In this document: one piece after another, positions 7,722-16,995 of the stretch
Layout: every line of letters begins with the position of its first letter
Numbering within the stretch: the first letter of the stretch is position 1
Source of the DNA: an uncultured Clostridia bacterium
GTDB taxonomy: Bacteria > Bacillota > Clostridia > UBA1381
Assembly: GCA_947624485.1 (NCBI GenBank)
Contig: CANQKM010000001.1
Location: 340,168-404,167 of the forward strand
Direction: 5' to 3'
Length of the DNA: 64,000 bases
Notes under the pieces: generated by a model
What the model was told of the DNA's origin: nothing
Seen by the model: the letters and a program-made list of their open reading frames with translations, nothing else
The model's database searches: none
Position numbers and translations under genes: made by a program

Positions 7722-9794
7722 TTATCTGTCCGGAGGTCCGCCCATGCCGCCTCCTGCGCCGCCCTGACGCATACCTCCGCCGGGTGCTCCGCTCATGCCG
7801 CCTTGCCGCATACCGCCGTTCATACCCTGCATTCCTTCGGGCATGCCGAAGTCGGCGTCCTCACTGCTCGATTTGGTGTTGAGCGTCCGCACGCTGTCAC
7901 CCTCGCCGAGTCCGGATTTGACTTCTATGTAATCGTTGTCGTTAAGTCCCGTCTCTATCTTTATCGCGCGGTAACCCTCGGGTATCTCTATATTAGCCGG
8001 TACGTCGGGAATGTCTTTTTTCTCGTCGGGATTCTCGCGGCGCTCGTTTATCGCGTCGGTAACGTCGCCGGTGTGCTGCGTGCCGTCGTCCTTTACGAAT
8101 ACGATGTTGCCGCGGTTAATGCTGTTGACGGGTATGGTGAGCGCGTTGTCGGCTTCCTCCACAACTATTTCCGCGTCAACGTTCATGCCCGGCAAAAGCG
8201 CGCCGTAATCTTTAATCTGAATCTCTATGGTGTAGGTCGTTACGCCGTTTGTGTTCACGCCGTCAACCGGCACCTTCGTGACCTCGCCCTCAAACTCGCC
8301 TTCAACCGCGTCGGCTGTTATTGTTGCCTTTTGTCCCGTTTTTACGAGCGCTATTTCCGTTTCGTCAACCTCAAGGGAGATTTTCAGGCTCGAAAGGTCG
8401 TATATTACGCAAAGCGCCTCTGTGCTGTTCGAGGAGTCGCGCGTGTCGCCGTTTTTCGCGTTTTTCGTCACGACCGTACCCTCGATCGGAGCTTCAACCA
8501 CAAAATCGTCAACCGCGTCCTGAGCCTTTTTGAGATTTGTTTTCGCGTCGTCGAGTGCAAGCTGCGCGGATTTTATGGAGCTGTCCTGTGAGAATGTGTC
8601 GTTTTGGATCACCTGCTTCTGTAAGTTCAGCACCGCGTCGTCGTATGACAGCTTTGCGTTGTCGAGCGCTGTGGTGACAGTATCGGATTTTATATACGCG
8701 ACCTGCTCGCCCGCGTACACGCTGTCGCCTTCCTCTATGTATAGAGCCTCGACTTTTCCCGATGTTTTGGCAACGAGCGTCTGCGTGTCGATGTATTCAA
8801 AATTCGCGCTGTCGGCGCACGCCGCACCGTTTACAACCGCGCTGCCGCGGTCATCCGCAGTAAGTGCGCCGGGATTTGCAACCTCGATCGTGGCGTACAC
8901 AAGCATATTGTGCGCCGCAGTTGATACGGCTGCGGACGATTTCTCCGTCACCGTTCCGTAAAGAACGTCGCCCGACGCGGTCACGGTAACCTCCGCACTG
9001 TCGCCGACGGCCACGCTCTCCGCGTCGTAGTCGTTAAACGGTATGCGCAGCTTCATCATGCTGTCGTCGTATACAGCGGCAAGCTGCATACCCGCGTTTA
9101 TATTGTCGCCCTCTTTGACCGCTATGTTTGCCGCCTTTCCGCCTATATCGGTTTTAACGTACTGGTCGTCATATGAGCTTTGCGCGTCGTTCAGGCTGTT
9201 GAGCGCCCTCGTGACCGCGTTCTGCGTACTCTTTGAGGTGATATCGTTTGTGCTTACTGTGTTCGACTTTTGCTTTACGGCGTCTACGTATGCCTGCTGT
9301 GCCTTCGTCACGGCGTTCTGCGCCGTGGAAAGCGAGTCGCGCGCTTCCTCGTCGTCAAACTGGTAAAGCTTGTCGCCCTTTTTGACGGTGTCGCCCTCCT
9401 TGAAATAGTCAGCCGTAATATCGCCCGACTTCATCGTCATAACATCGTACGAGTCGTTCGGCTCTATTGACGAGGAACCCGTTATCGACTTCTTTATCGT
9501 GCGGCGTTCCACAGCCACGTCCGTATACATATTTTTCAGTTCTTCCGCCTCTTTAATTTTCGATGATATGACGTTGGCAACCACAAGTCCTATAATCACA
9601 AGGGCGATTATACCGAATATAATAAATTTCTTTTTCCTTTTACGCTTTTTGGGATCCTCGGGAATGTTTTCACCGAGGTTGTTTTCTTCCTCCGCGTCGT
9701 CGGAAAACGTAAGCGTCTCGTTTACCGCTTCCTGCGGCGCATCATAAGCTTCTTCGGTTGTGCCGGGCGTGCTGCCGCCTTCAAGCTCTGCCAT
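7722..9794 (-). CDS. HlyD/MFP-type efflux adaptor with duplicated core
   Basis: A 690-residue membrane-fusion protein. Residues 1-50 are acidic and cytoplasmic, then a KRKRKKK patch and one membrane helix (FIIFGIIALVIIGLVVANVI). There appear to be two lipoyl/barrel-sandwich cores in tandem: GDITADYFKEGDTVKKGDKLY with a short coiled coil and KTDIGGKAANIAVKEGDNI, then TSGKVEALYIEEGDSVYAGEQV with a second coiled coil and VVEAPIEGTVVTKNAKNGD. A beta-barrel (QKATITADAVEGEFEGEV) follows. The last 40 residues are a Met/Gly-rich tail. Typical family members are 350-450 residues. It is the first gene of the exporter operon and has GGGAGG upstream of its ATG. Confidence 0.88.
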   Translation of the reverse strand: MAELEGGSTPGTTEEAYDAPQEAVNETLTFSDDAEEENNLGENIPEDPKKRKRKKKFIIFGIIALVIIGLVVANVISSKIKEAEELKNMYTDVAVERRTIKKSITGSSSIEPNDSYDVMTMKSGDITADYFKEGDTVKKGDKLYQFDDEEARDSLSTAQNAVTKAQQAYVDAVKQKSNTVSTNDITSKSTQNAVTRALNSLNDAQSSYDDQYVKTDIGGKAANIAVKEGDNINAGMQLAAVYDDSMMKLRIPFNDYDAESVAVGDSAEVTVTASGDVLYGTVTEKSSAAVSTAAHNMLVYATIEVANPGALTADDRGSAVVNGAACADSANFEYIDTQTLVAKTSGKVEALYIEEGDSVYAGEQVAYIKSDTVTTALDNAKLSYDDAVLNLQKQVIQNDTFSQDSSIKSAQLALDDAKTNLKKAQDAVDDFVVEAPIEGTVVTKNAKNGDTRDSSNSTEALCVIYDLSSLKISLEVDETEIALVKTGQKATITADAVEGEFEGEVTKVPVDGVNTNGVTTYTIEIQIKDYGALLPGMNVDAEIVVEEADNALTIPVNSINRGNIVFVKDDGTQHTGDVTDAINERRENPDEKKDIPDVPANIEIPEGYRAIKIETGLNDNDYIEVKSGLGEGDSVRTLNTKSSSEDADFGMPEGMQGMNGGMRQGGMSGAPGGGMRQGGAGGGMGGPPDR

Positions 9795-9883
9795 ACTGTT
9801 TCCTCCCTGCTATTAGTTTGTATTTAATCCGATTATACGGTATCGGGGATTATATCCTTGTTATTTTCTCTGAATTAACTAAT

Positions 9884-9912
9884 ATTTTAACACTTTATTA
9901 TAGGTATGTCAA
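9884..9912 (-). promoter_or_regulatory. Promoter of the exporter operon
   Basis: Minus strand TTGACA (9912 to 9907), 17 bp, TAAAAT (9889 to 9884). It lies about 90 bp upstream of the adaptor start and should drive adaptor, ATPase, permease and SLH genes. Confidence 0.7.
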
Positions 9913-9993
9913 GGCGCATGTATGTATTTATATGCGGTTTCACGCGCAATTTTCCGCTTTTTGCGTCCTGTTCTTCACGCGCAATAATACACC

Positions 9994-10019
9994 AAAAAGA
10001 CATCGCGAGATGCCTTTTT
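9994..10019. terminator. Terminator behind the beta-helix lipoprotein gene
   Basis: The repeat AAAAAGaCATC ... GATGcCTTTTT gives a GC-poor stem flanked by A and T runs. It lies just beyond the stop at 10032 and works for minus-strand transcripts; the symmetry makes it bidirectional. Confidence 0.7.
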
Positions 10020-10031
10020 GAATTTACTGTT

Positions 10032-12347
10032 TTACGCTGTCTCCGCGTCGGTGCGCATACCGTTCATTCCGTGTCCGCCGCGCATACCGCCGCCCATGCC
10101 TCCAAATGCCGACGTGCCGACGTTTGTTATGATGTCCGACACGGTGAAGCTGTCCTTTTCCTCACCGTTTACGTATATTGTGTACGTTTCGCCCGTCACA
10201 AGCTCCGGCGACGAGAATATAAACGACTGGTACGCGTTTTTGCCTGTGTGCGACGCTATCACCTTTCCGCCGGAATTTTTAACCTCGGTTTTCGTTCCCG
10301 CCTCCGCGTTTTCGGAAAGCGTGTAACAGAGTACGTTCTGCTTTGACGCGCTGCCGGGTGCTTCAACCATTCCCGCCGCGCTTACAGCCGTAAGTGTGCC
10401 GCCGTTTACCATCATCGCGCCGTCATGGTCGAGCGCGCTGTTGCCGCTGAATGTTGTGCCGTCGATCGTGACCGTGCCGCCGTCCATGACGATCGAGCCG
10501 TTCGAGTCGATTCCGTCGCCCATCGCGTTAATGTAGACCGTGCCGCCGTTTATCTGAATGTGATGCTCAGTGCTTATTTCGGAGCTGTCACGGTTCATGC
10601 CCATACCGCCGCGCATGCCGCCGCCCTGCATTTGCGGCATCGTCTGACCGTCAGGCATTTGCGGAGTTTGACCGTCGGGCATTTCGGGCGGTGTCTGACC
10701 GTCCGGCATCGTCATTCTGTCCGTCGGCATTTGACCGTCGGGAAGCGTAATATTTCCGCCCATACCGCGACCGCCGTGTCGCATTTCACCCGTGCCGTCA
10801 TTCGGCGGCGTCATGCTTCCCATATCGGGACGCTCCGTACCGTTCGGCATTGCTTGACCGTCAGGCTGTACCGTATTCCTGCCCATACCTCCGAACGTAT
10901 TTCCGCCGCCCGCGTTAATGCCGTCGTCGCTCGCTGTGACGCTTATATCGCCGTCGTTTATCGTCATAACCGTCTTTGTTTCAATACCCTCGGTTGACTT
11001 TGTTATATTCACCTTGCCGCCGTCAAACGTGAGGCTGCCGTGAGCCGATATGCCCTTATTGTCGGACGAAACCGTTATATCACCGCCCGAAATTTCCATG
11101 TCCGAGGTGCAGTGGATCGCGTGGTCGGTCGTCGTAAGATTGAGCGTGCCGCCCGATATGTCAACGAGCCAGTCAGCCTTTATGCCCTTGCTCGACGCGT
11201 CGCTTGCGGTGTCGGTCTGCGTTGTTTCGGTCGGTGCTTCGGTCTGCGCGAACCGTCCGAATTCCCTCGTCTCGGACGCTGACGGCGCGACCTCGCCTGT
11301 TGTTGTTATATTTACCTCGCCGCCCGACACGTCTATTATCTCGCCCGCCTGCATACCGTCGCCCTGCGCGTTTACCGTGAGAGTGCCGCCCGACACGGCG
11401 AGCGTGTCGTTTACGTTAATGCCGTCGTTTGCGGCGTTTACCGTTATGCTGCCGTTCTCTATGTCAAGGCTGTCGCTGCAGTCGATACCGTTATTGTATG
11501 ACGCGTTTACGGTGAGAGAGCCGTTACCCTTGATTTCAAGATTGTCGCGCGACGTGATCGCCGCTTTTTCGTTTTCGTCGCCCGACGTGTACTCCGCGCC
11601 GTCGCTTATGCTGTTTTCGGTGTCCTTGCTTACGGTGATGTACGCTTTGTCGGCGTTCTTTACGTATATCGCCGCACCGTCTGTATTCGTAAGGCTCATG
11701 CCCGAAAGCCGCAGCTTCGCTTTATCCTCCGTGTCAACGATTATCTGACCGTCGGAACATTGTCCCGTGACGGTAAAATCGCCGCCCGACGTTATCGTTA
11801 TAACCTTACCCGACACGCTCACGCCGTCGCCCGTTACGTTCATTTTATCAAGGTCGATCGTTCCCGTGTTTTTCTCCCACGCGTTATCGTCCTCATCCGC
11901 GGGAGTTGTGATTACCACTGTGCGGCTTCCCTCGTCCCACTCGGCGTCAAGCCCCAGAAGGTCGCTTATCGCTCTTACGGGTACGAGCGTTCTTCCGTTT
12001 TCTATAACGGGAGCAGTGTCAAACGTGTATGTTTCGTCGTTTTTCGTCATGTCGCATGAGTCTATTGTCATGGTGATTGTTTTCGATTTTTTCTTTGACG
12101 TTATCGTTTTGCTGTAGCCGTCCCACTTCACCTTTGCGCCGAACGCTTCAAATATCGCGCGCATAGGCACCATTACTCTGTCGTTTATGATTTCGGGTTC
12201 GGCGTCAAGCTCTATTGTCTGCCCGTCGTACGTCACCTTTATGCCGTCCGTGCCGCTTTCCGCAGCCGTACACCCGCCGCAGAGCGTGACCGTAACCGCT
12301 GCCGCTGCCGCGATGCTTACCGCTCTTTTAAATATATTCCGTTTCAA
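10032..12347 (-). CDS. Cthe_2159/DUF4353-like beta-helix carbohydrate-binding protein with copper-amine-oxidase N-like domain
   Basis: About 771 residues, exported. The best start is a TTG at 12347, nine bases behind GAGAGG; an ATG at 12356 touches that site. A hydrophobic signal ends in LCGGC, perhaps a weak lipobox. Residues about 35-135 match the copper amine oxidase N-terminal-like module (VMVPMRAIFEAFGAKVKWD; LVPVRAISDLLGLDAEWDE). The rest is a parallel beta-helix (repeats such as ISGGDITVSSDNKGISA and VSGGTLTVNAQGDG) typical of the DUF4353/Cthe_2159 family; its founding member binds cellulose and acidic pectin sugars. A Met/Pro/Gly-rich insert with MPDGQ repeats lies within the helix, and the C-terminus is Met/Gly-rich. 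It has its own promoter, separate from the exporter operon. Confidence 0.82.
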   Translation of the reverse strand: MKRNIFKRAVSIAAAAAVTVTLCGGCTAAESGTDGIKVTYDGQTIELDAEPEIINDRVMVPMRAIFEAFGAKVKWDGYSKTITSKKKSKTITMTIDSCDMTKNDETYTFDTAPVIENGRTLVPVRAISDLLGLDAEWDEGSRTVVITTPADEDDNAWEKNTGTIDLDKMNVTGDGVSVSGKVITITSGGDFTVTGQCSDGQIIVDTEDKAKLRLSGMSLTNTDGAAIYVKNADKAYITVSKDTENSISDGAEYTSGDENEKAAITSRDNLEIKGNGSLTVNASYNNGIDCSDSLDIENGSITVNAANDGINVNDTLAVSGGTLTVNAQGDGMQAGEIIDVSGGEVNITTTGEVAPSASETREFGRFAQTEAPTETTQTDTASDASSKGIKADWLVDISGGTLNLTTTDHAIHCTSDMEISGGDITVSSDNKGISAHGSLTFDGGKVNITKSTEGIETKTVMTINDGDISVTASDDGINAGGGNTFGGMGRNTVQPDGQAMPNGTERPDMGSMTPPNDGTGEMRHGGRGMGGNITLPDGQMPTDRMTMPDGQTPPEMPDGQTPQMPDGQTMPQMQGGGMRGGMGMNRDSSEISTEHHIQINGGTVYINAMGDGIDSNGSIVMDGGTVTIDGTTFSGNSALDHDGAMMVNGGTLTAVSAAGMVEAPGSASKQNVLCYTLSENAEAGTKTEVKNSGGKVIASHTGKNAYQSFIFSSPELVTGETYTIYVNGEEKDSFTVSDIITNVGTSAFGGMGGGMRGGHGMNGMRTDAETA

Positions 12348-12397
12348 CTCTATCATCCTCTCAAAGCTCAATATGTTGTTTTCTTTTGACTGAGTTA

Positions 12398-12430
12398 ATT
12401 ATATTACCGTTTTCTTAAATGAACCTTAAA
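12398..12430 (-). promoter_or_regulatory. Promoter with CiaR-type direct repeat
   Basis: Minus strand reads TTTAAG-GTTCA-TTTAAG (12430 to 12414), then 10 bp, then TATAAT (12403 to 12398). There is no good -35 box. This is the arrangement of promoters activated by an OmpR-family response regulator such as streptococcal CiaR, whose box is TTTAAG-N5-TTTAAG at this distance from the -10. Confidence 0.55.
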
Positions 12431-12451
12431 AAACGCAGAAAATTTTAATAC

Positions 12452-12477
12452 AAAAAAGCGCGGCAAGAATGACGCGC
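12452..12477 (-). terminator. Terminator of leuCDB
   Basis: Minus strand GCGCG (12477 to 12473) pairs with CGCGC (12462 to 12458) around a 10-base loop, followed by TTTTTT (12457 to 12452). Confidence 0.7.
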
Positions 12478-12498
12478 GATAAAATATCTGGGTATATT

Positions 12499-12538
12499 TT
12501 TGGGGAATGGTGCGGTCTGAGCCGCGTCATTCCCCAAA
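12499..12538. repeat. Long perfect hairpin without T-run
   Basis: TTTGGGGAATG (12499-12509) mirrors CATTCCCCAAA (12528-12538) with further CGG/CCG pairing inside. It lies between the leuB stop and the leu terminator. Neither side has a proper U-tract, so it may stabilise the 3' end of the leu mRNA or be an old element. Confidence 0.5.
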
Positions 12539-12580
12539 CAAAATCTTACTGTTATATATTTTGCCTCACGGATATTTTTG

Positions 12581-13666
12581 TTATATGCGTTCGGCAATAA
12601 GCTTTGCCATTTCCTTTGTGCCGACCTTCTTCATACCGTCGGACATTATATCGCCTGTTCTGTAGCCCTCGTCGAGTACCTTTGAAACAGCCGCCTCGAC
12701 AGCGTCAGGCTCGTCCTTCATATCAAGCGAATAGCGTAAAAGCATGGCAGCCGAAAGGATCGTCGCAATAGGATTCGCTATATCCTGCCCCGCTATATCG
12801 GGGGCGCTGCCGCCCGACGGCTCGTACAAGCCCAGCTTTGTTTCGTTAAGGCTTGCCGAGGGCAGCATACCGATGGAGCCTGTTATCATAGAAGCCTCGT
12901 CGGATAAGATGTCGCCGAACATATTCTCCGTAACCATTACGTCAAACTGCGCGGGATCCTTTACGAGCTGCATAGCCGAATTGTCAACGAGCATATGCTC
13001 AAGCTCGACCTCCGGATAATCAGCCGCGACCTCGTTTACTATCTTCCTCCAAAGGCGCGACGAGTCGAGAACGTTCGCCTTATCGACGCTTGTGACCTTC
13101 TTTCTGCGCTTCATAGCGACCTCGAACGCCTGCACCGCTATTCTGCGTATCTCATTCTCGTTGTATGTAAGCGTATCGACCGCCGTCATAACGCCGTCGA
13201 TTTCCTCTGTTTTACGCGCACCGAAGTAAAGTCCGCCGGTAAGCTCGCGCATGATAAGCATATCGAAGCCCTTAGCGCTTATTTCCTCCTTCAGAGGACA
13301 CGCTCCGCTAAGCTGCGGATAAAGTAAACACGGTCTTAAATTAGCAAAAAGACCAAGTTCCTTGCGTATTTTGAGAAGTCCCGCCTCTGGGCGCAGATTT
13401 GCCGGAAGCTTGTACCACGGCGATGTCGTTGTGTTGCCGCCGATAGAACCCATCAGCACCGCGTCGGACTTTTTGCAAATATCGAGCGTTTCGTCCGGCA
13501 GCGGCACGCCGAATTTATCAATGGCGCATCCGCCCATGTACACTTCCGTAAAATTGAATTTATGTCCGTACTTAGCCGAAACCGCGTCAAGCACAGTAAC
13601 TGCGGCGGAAACGACCTCCGGACCTATCCCGTCGCCCGGAATAAGGGCGATATTGTATTCTCCCAT
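12581..13666 (-). CDS. leuB: 3-isopropylmalate dehydrogenase
   Basis: A 361-residue, full-length enzyme that oxidises and decarboxylates 3-isopropylmalate to 2-oxoisocaproate with NAD, the third step of leucine synthesis. Diagnostic motifs are [14 protein letters not shown], the substrate-binding [26 protein letters not shown], and the metal-binding [18 protein letters not shown] followed by [18 protein letters not shown]. The ATG at 13666 has AAAGGAAAA upstream and the leuD stop is 2 bp away. It is the last gene of leuCDB. No leuA is in the window. Confidence 0.97.
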   Translation of the reverse strand: MGEYNIALIPGDGIGPEVVSAAVTVLDAVSAKYGHKFNFTEVYMGGCAIDKFGVPLPDETLDICKKSDAVLMGSIGGNTTTSPWYKLPANLRPEAGLLKIRKELGLFANLRPCLLYPQLSGACPLKEEISAKGFDMLIMRELTGGLYFGARKTEEIDGVMTAVDTLTYNENEIRRIAVQAFEVAMKRRKKVTSVDKANVLDSSRLWRKIVNEVAADYPEVELEHMLVDNSAMQLVKDPAQFDVMVTENMFGDILSDEASMITGSIGMLPSASLNETKLGLYEPSGGSAPDIAGQDIANPIATILSAAMLLRYSLDMKDEPDAVEAAVSKVLDEGYRTGDIMSDGMKKVGTKEMAKLIAERI

Positions 13667-13668
13667 GA

Positions 13669-14157
13669 TTATTTTCCTTTCTTAATATACTCCACCAATC
13701 CTCCGGCGTTGATAATTCCCTGCATGAACGGCGGAAACGCTGCCGCCTGGTATGCGGCGTTCTTTGTCTTGTTTGTGATAACGCCGGTGTCAAAATCTAC
13801 TTCTACCTCGTCGCCCGCGTCAATGTCCGCCGACGCTTCGGCGCATTCGAGTATCGGAAGTCCGATGTTTATCGAGTTTCTGAAAAATATTCTCGCAAAA
13901 TCCTTCGCGATCACGCATGAAATACCGCTCGCCTTTATCGCTATCGGGGCATGCTCGCGCGACGAACCGCAGCCGAAATTCGCGCCGCCTATCATTATGT
14001 CGCCCTTGGAGTGATTGTTTACAAAATTCTTGTCAATGTCCTCCATGCAGTGCGACGCAAGCTCCGCGGGGTCGGTCGTGTTTAAATATCTCGCGGGGAT
14101 TATTACGTCGGTGTCTATATTATCGCCGTATTTTATGGCTTTTCCGTTTGCTTTCAT
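13669..14157 (-). CDS. leuD: 3-isopropylmalate dehydratase small subunit
   Basis: A 162-residue small (swivel) subunit that joins LeuC to form isopropylmalate isomerase. It carries the family pattern [21 protein letters not shown] and [38 protein letters not shown]. The length fits the short archaeal/clostridial LeuD class. The ATG at 14157 follows AAAGGAATGAG. It lies between leuC, 125 bp upstream, and leuB, 2 bp downstream. Confidence 0.97.
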   Translation of the reverse strand: MKANGKAIKYGDNIDTDVIIPARYLNTTDPAELASHCMEDIDKNFVNNHSKGDIMIGGANFGCGSSREHAPIAIKASGISCVIAKDFARIFFRNSINIGLPILECAEASADIDAGDEVEVDFDTGVITNKTKNAAYQAAAFPPFMQGIINAGGLVEYIKKGK

Positions 14158-14224
14158 AGTCTCATTCCTTTCATTATTTTACATGATATGGCTGGAGAAA
14201 ATTTTCGCAGATTGCCGTCAGATA

Positions 14225-14269
14225 CGCAGAGTGCTGTACGCGCTGTACCGCCTCTGCGGATTTGGCGGT
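14225..14269. other. Competing hairpins in the leuC-leuD gap
   Basis: CGCAGAG (14225-14231) can pair with CTCTGCG (14252-14258), or ACCGCC (14247-14252) with GGCGGT (14264-14269); the two are mutually exclusive. The 125-bp gap between leuC and leuD holds nothing else I recognise. Confidence 0.35.
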
Positions 14270-14282
14270 GAGATGCGGAAAT

Positions 14283-15548
14283 TTAATCAGCCATAACCTC
14301 CTCGGGGGAAGAAATTTTGCCTGTAATTGCCGAAGCCGCCGCTACCTCGGGGCTTGCAAGGTATACCTCGCTCTCGACGTGTCCCATACGTCCTACGAAG
14401 TTTCTGTTCGTGGTCGAAACGCATCTCTCGCCCTCGGCTAAAATACCCATGTGACCGCCCAGGCACGGTCCGCAGGTCGGAGCGGAAATTACGCAACCCG
14501 CCTCAACGAGCGCCGCGAGCGTTCCGTCCTTTAACGCTTCGAGATAAACCGCCTGAGTAGCCGGGAACACGATCGCGCGTATGCCCTTCTTTACCTTCTT
14601 GCCCTTTAAAATTTCAGCCGCGCGTCTTAAATCTGAAATTCTTCCGTTGGTACACGAGCCGATCACGACCTGGTCGATCGCGACGTCGCCCCAGTTTTCG
14701 GGAGTACGCGCATTTTCGGGCAGATGCGGGAACGCTACCGTGTGCGGAACTTTCGACAGATCTATATCTATGACTTTAACATATTCCGCGTCCGCGTCGG
14801 CTGTGAATACCTTGTATTCTCTGTCCGAATGAGCCTTCATATACTCAACCGTGAGGTCGTCTACCTCAAAAATGCCGTTCTTCGCTCCGGCTTCGATCGC
14901 CATGTTCGCGATAGTGAAACGGTCGTCCATCGTGAGCGAGTGCATACCCTCACCGGTAAACTCCATCGACTTATAAAGCGCGCCGTCAACGCCTATCATG
15001 CCGATTATATGCAAAATCAGATCCTTGCCGCTCACGTACTTGTTAAGCTTTCCCGTGAGATTAAACTTTATCGCCTCGGGGACTTTGAACCACGCCTTGC
15101 CCGTTGCCATACCCGCCGCCATATCCGTCGAACCTACGCCCGTCGAGAACGCACCGAGAGCGCCGTATGTACAAGTGTGCGAGTCCGCGCCGATCACAAC
15201 GTCTCCCGCTACAACAAGTCCTTTTTCGGGAAGGAGTGCGTGCTCGATTCCGACCTCGCCTACCTCAAAATAGTTCACGATGTCGTTCTCGTTCGCGAAT
15301 TTACGAACCTTGAGCGCCTGCTGCGCCGATTTAATATCCTTGTTCGGCGTGAAATGGTCGGGCACGAGCGCGATCTTCGCCTTGTCGAACACGCCGCCGC
15401 CGATCTTATCAAGCTCGTTGATAGCGACGGGCGACGTGATATCGTTGCCCAGAACCAAATTCAAATCCGCCATGATCAAATCTCCCGCCTTGACGGACTC
15501 CTGTCCCGCAGCCGCGGCGAGAATCTTCTGCGTCATTGTCATTCCCAT
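14283..15548 (-). CDS. leuC: 3-isopropylmalate dehydratase large subunit
   Basis: A 421-residue aconitase-family subunit carrying the 4Fe-4S cluster. The ligand motifs are [20 protein letters not shown] and [16 protein letters not shown], and [25 protein letters not shown] marks the substrate site. The length matches the short LeuC class that pairs with a roughly 165-residue LeuD. The ATG at 15548 has AGAGGTGA 7 bp upstream. It is the first gene of leuCDB, with a promoter 34 bp upstream and no leader long enough for a T-box. Confidence 0.97.
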   Translation of the reverse strand: MGMTMTQKILAAAAGQESVKAGDLIMADLNLVLGNDITSPVAINELDKIGGGVFDKAKIALVPDHFTPNKDIKSAQQALKVRKFANENDIVNYFEVGEVGIEHALLPEKGLVVAGDVVIGADSHTCTYGALGAFSTGVGSTDMAAGMATGKAWFKVPEAIKFNLTGKLNKYVSGKDLILHIIGMIGVDGALYKSMEFTGEGMHSLTMDDRFTIANMAIEAGAKNGIFEVDDLTVEYMKAHSDREYKVFTADADAEYVKVIDIDLSKVPHTVAFPHLPENARTPENWGDVAIDQVVIGSCTNGRISDLRRAAEILKGKKVKKGIRAIVFPATQAVYLEALKDGTLAALVEAGCVISAPTCGPCLGGHMGILAEGERCVSTTNRNFVGRMGHVESEVYLASPEVAAASAITGKISSPEEVMAD

Positions 15549-15581
15549 GTAAAAATCACCTCTAAGTTTATAATTGTTATT

Positions 15582-15610
15582 ATTTTATCACAATTCCGTA
15601 AATCTTGCAA
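15582..15610 (-). promoter_or_regulatory. Promoter of leuCDB
   Basis: Minus strand TTGCAA (15610 to 15605), 17 bp, TAAAAT (15587 to 15582). The predicted leader is only about 25-30 bases, which leaves no room for an attenuator. Confidence 0.65.
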
Positions 15611-15627
15611 TACGTTTTCGGGATTTT

Positions 15628-16977
15628 TTACTCCTGCAGTATCCGCTTGCTGCGCGCGGCGAACATAACCGTTGTGGTGCAAGCCGCTATAACGTCGCTT
15701 ACGGGTTCAGCCAAAAGCAGTCCCCACACGCCCATGCCGCCGATTTTCGGCAGTATCAGCGCGAGCGGGAAAAGCAGGATTATTTTCCGAAGGCACGCAA
15801 GAAACATTGATATCTTCGCTTCTCCGAGCGCCAAAAACGTCTGCTGACACGCGCTCTGCGCGCCCATTATCGCCATACCCGCGAGAAATACGCGAACGCC
15901 GTTACGCCCGATATGTATTAGCTCCGCGTCGCTTGTGAACATTCGCATAAAAAGTTCGGGGAATGCCTCGATCACGCCGATCACCGCTACCGAAAATATC
16001 ACGCTCGCCGCGAACAGCACGCGAAACGCCTTTTTTACTCTGTCCATATTCTTCGCGCCGAAATTGTAGCTTATGATCGGCTGCGCGCCCTGCGAAAAAC
16101 CCTGCATCGGCATCCAGATAAGCTGCGTCAGGCTGAACAGTACCGACATAAGCGCAACGTGCAGGTCGCTGCCGTATTTTAACATTCCGTTGTTAAAGGT
16201 AAGCTGTATAAGGCATTCCGTAGCGTTCATCACAAACGGCGAAATTCCGAGCGACAGCACCGACAGCACTACCGCGCGGCTCAGCTTCAGATTTTTTAAA
16301 CGTATCTTAAGTATCGTCTTTTTTCCGGTCAGGAATTGCACAACCCATACGCACGACACCGCCTGCGCTATTATCGTCGCGAGCGCCGCTCCCTTTACGC
16401 CCATATGGAACGCGTATATGAAAATCGGATCGAGAATTATATTTATAACCGCACCGATACAGACCGTCGCCATACTGATTTTCGTAAAGCCCTGATTAGT
16501 GATGAACATATTAAGCCCCAAAACAAGCTGCACGAACACCGTTCCGAGAAGATATATTCCCACGTAATCCGACGCGTACGGCAAAGTGCTTTCACTCGCG
16601 CCGAACAGCAATAGTATTTTGTCCTTTGTGAGCAGAAAAAACGCCGACAGTACCACCGAAAATATTATCAGAAGCATAGCGCAGTTTCCGAGAATTTTTT
16701 CGGCTCTTTCGTTGTCGCCCTCACCCATCGCGATAGCCGCTCTCGGCGCTCCGCCCGCTCCGGCGAGCATGGCGAACGCGGATATCAGCATTACGATCGG
16801 AAACGTTACGCCCATGCCGGCAAGCGCGAGCGAGCCTGTTTCGGGGATATGTCCGACGTAGATCCTGTCAACTACGCTGTAGAGCAAGTTCACGAGCTGC
16901 GCCAGCACCGTCGGCACGGCGAGGCGGAACAGAAGTCCCGTGACGGGAGCTTTTCCTAGTATGTTTTCGTCAGCCAT
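15628..16977 (-). CDS. MATE-family multidrug/Na+ efflux transporter
   Basis: A 449-residue membrane protein with about twelve helices in two homologous halves. The MATE pattern is clear: LLFRLAVPTVLAQLVNLLYSVVDRIYVGHIP, then GAGGAPRAAIAMGEGD and, in the second half, QLIWMPMQGFSQGAQPIISYNFGAKN. It resembles the MepA subgroup, which exports cationic compounds using a sodium or proton gradient. The start has GGAAGTGA upstream. It lies 18 bp downstream of pcrA in the same direction, so it may be cotranscribed. Substrate unknown. Confidence 0.9.
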   Translation of the reverse strand: MADENILGKAPVTGLLFRLAVPTVLAQLVNLLYSVVDRIYVGHIPETGSLALAGMGVTFPIVMLISAFAMLAGAGGAPRAAIAMGEGDNERAEKILGNCAMLLIIFSVVLSAFFLLTKDKILLLFGASESTLPYASDYVGIYLLGTVFVQLVLGLNMFITNQGFTKISMATVCIGAVINIILDPIFIYAFHMGVKGAALATIIAQAVSCVWVVQFLTGKKTILKIRLKNLKLSRAVVLSVLSLGISPFVMNATECLIQLTFNNGMLKYGSDLHVALMSVLFSLTQLIWMPMQGFSQGAQPIISYNFGAKNMDRVKKAFRVLFAASVIFSVAVIGVIEAFPELFMRMFTSDAELIHIGRNGVRVFLAGMAIMGAQSACQQTFLALGEAKISMFLACLRKIILLFPLALILPKIGGMGVWGLLLAEPVSDVIAACTTTVMFAARSKRILQE

Positions 16978-16995
16978 TTATATCACTTCCGTATG

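Noticed and set aside
7617..8591. A 324-codon plus-strand open frame opposite the adaptor gene, and similar long frames at 14724-15668 and 50486-51538
   Set aside because: They lie wholly opposite well-supported genes, lack ribosome binding sites, and are rich in residues typical of antisense shadows (Arg, His, Val, Tyr).
15549..15627. T-box or leucine leader ahead of leuC
   Set aside because: The predicted leader is under 35 bases with no stem or leucine-codon run.
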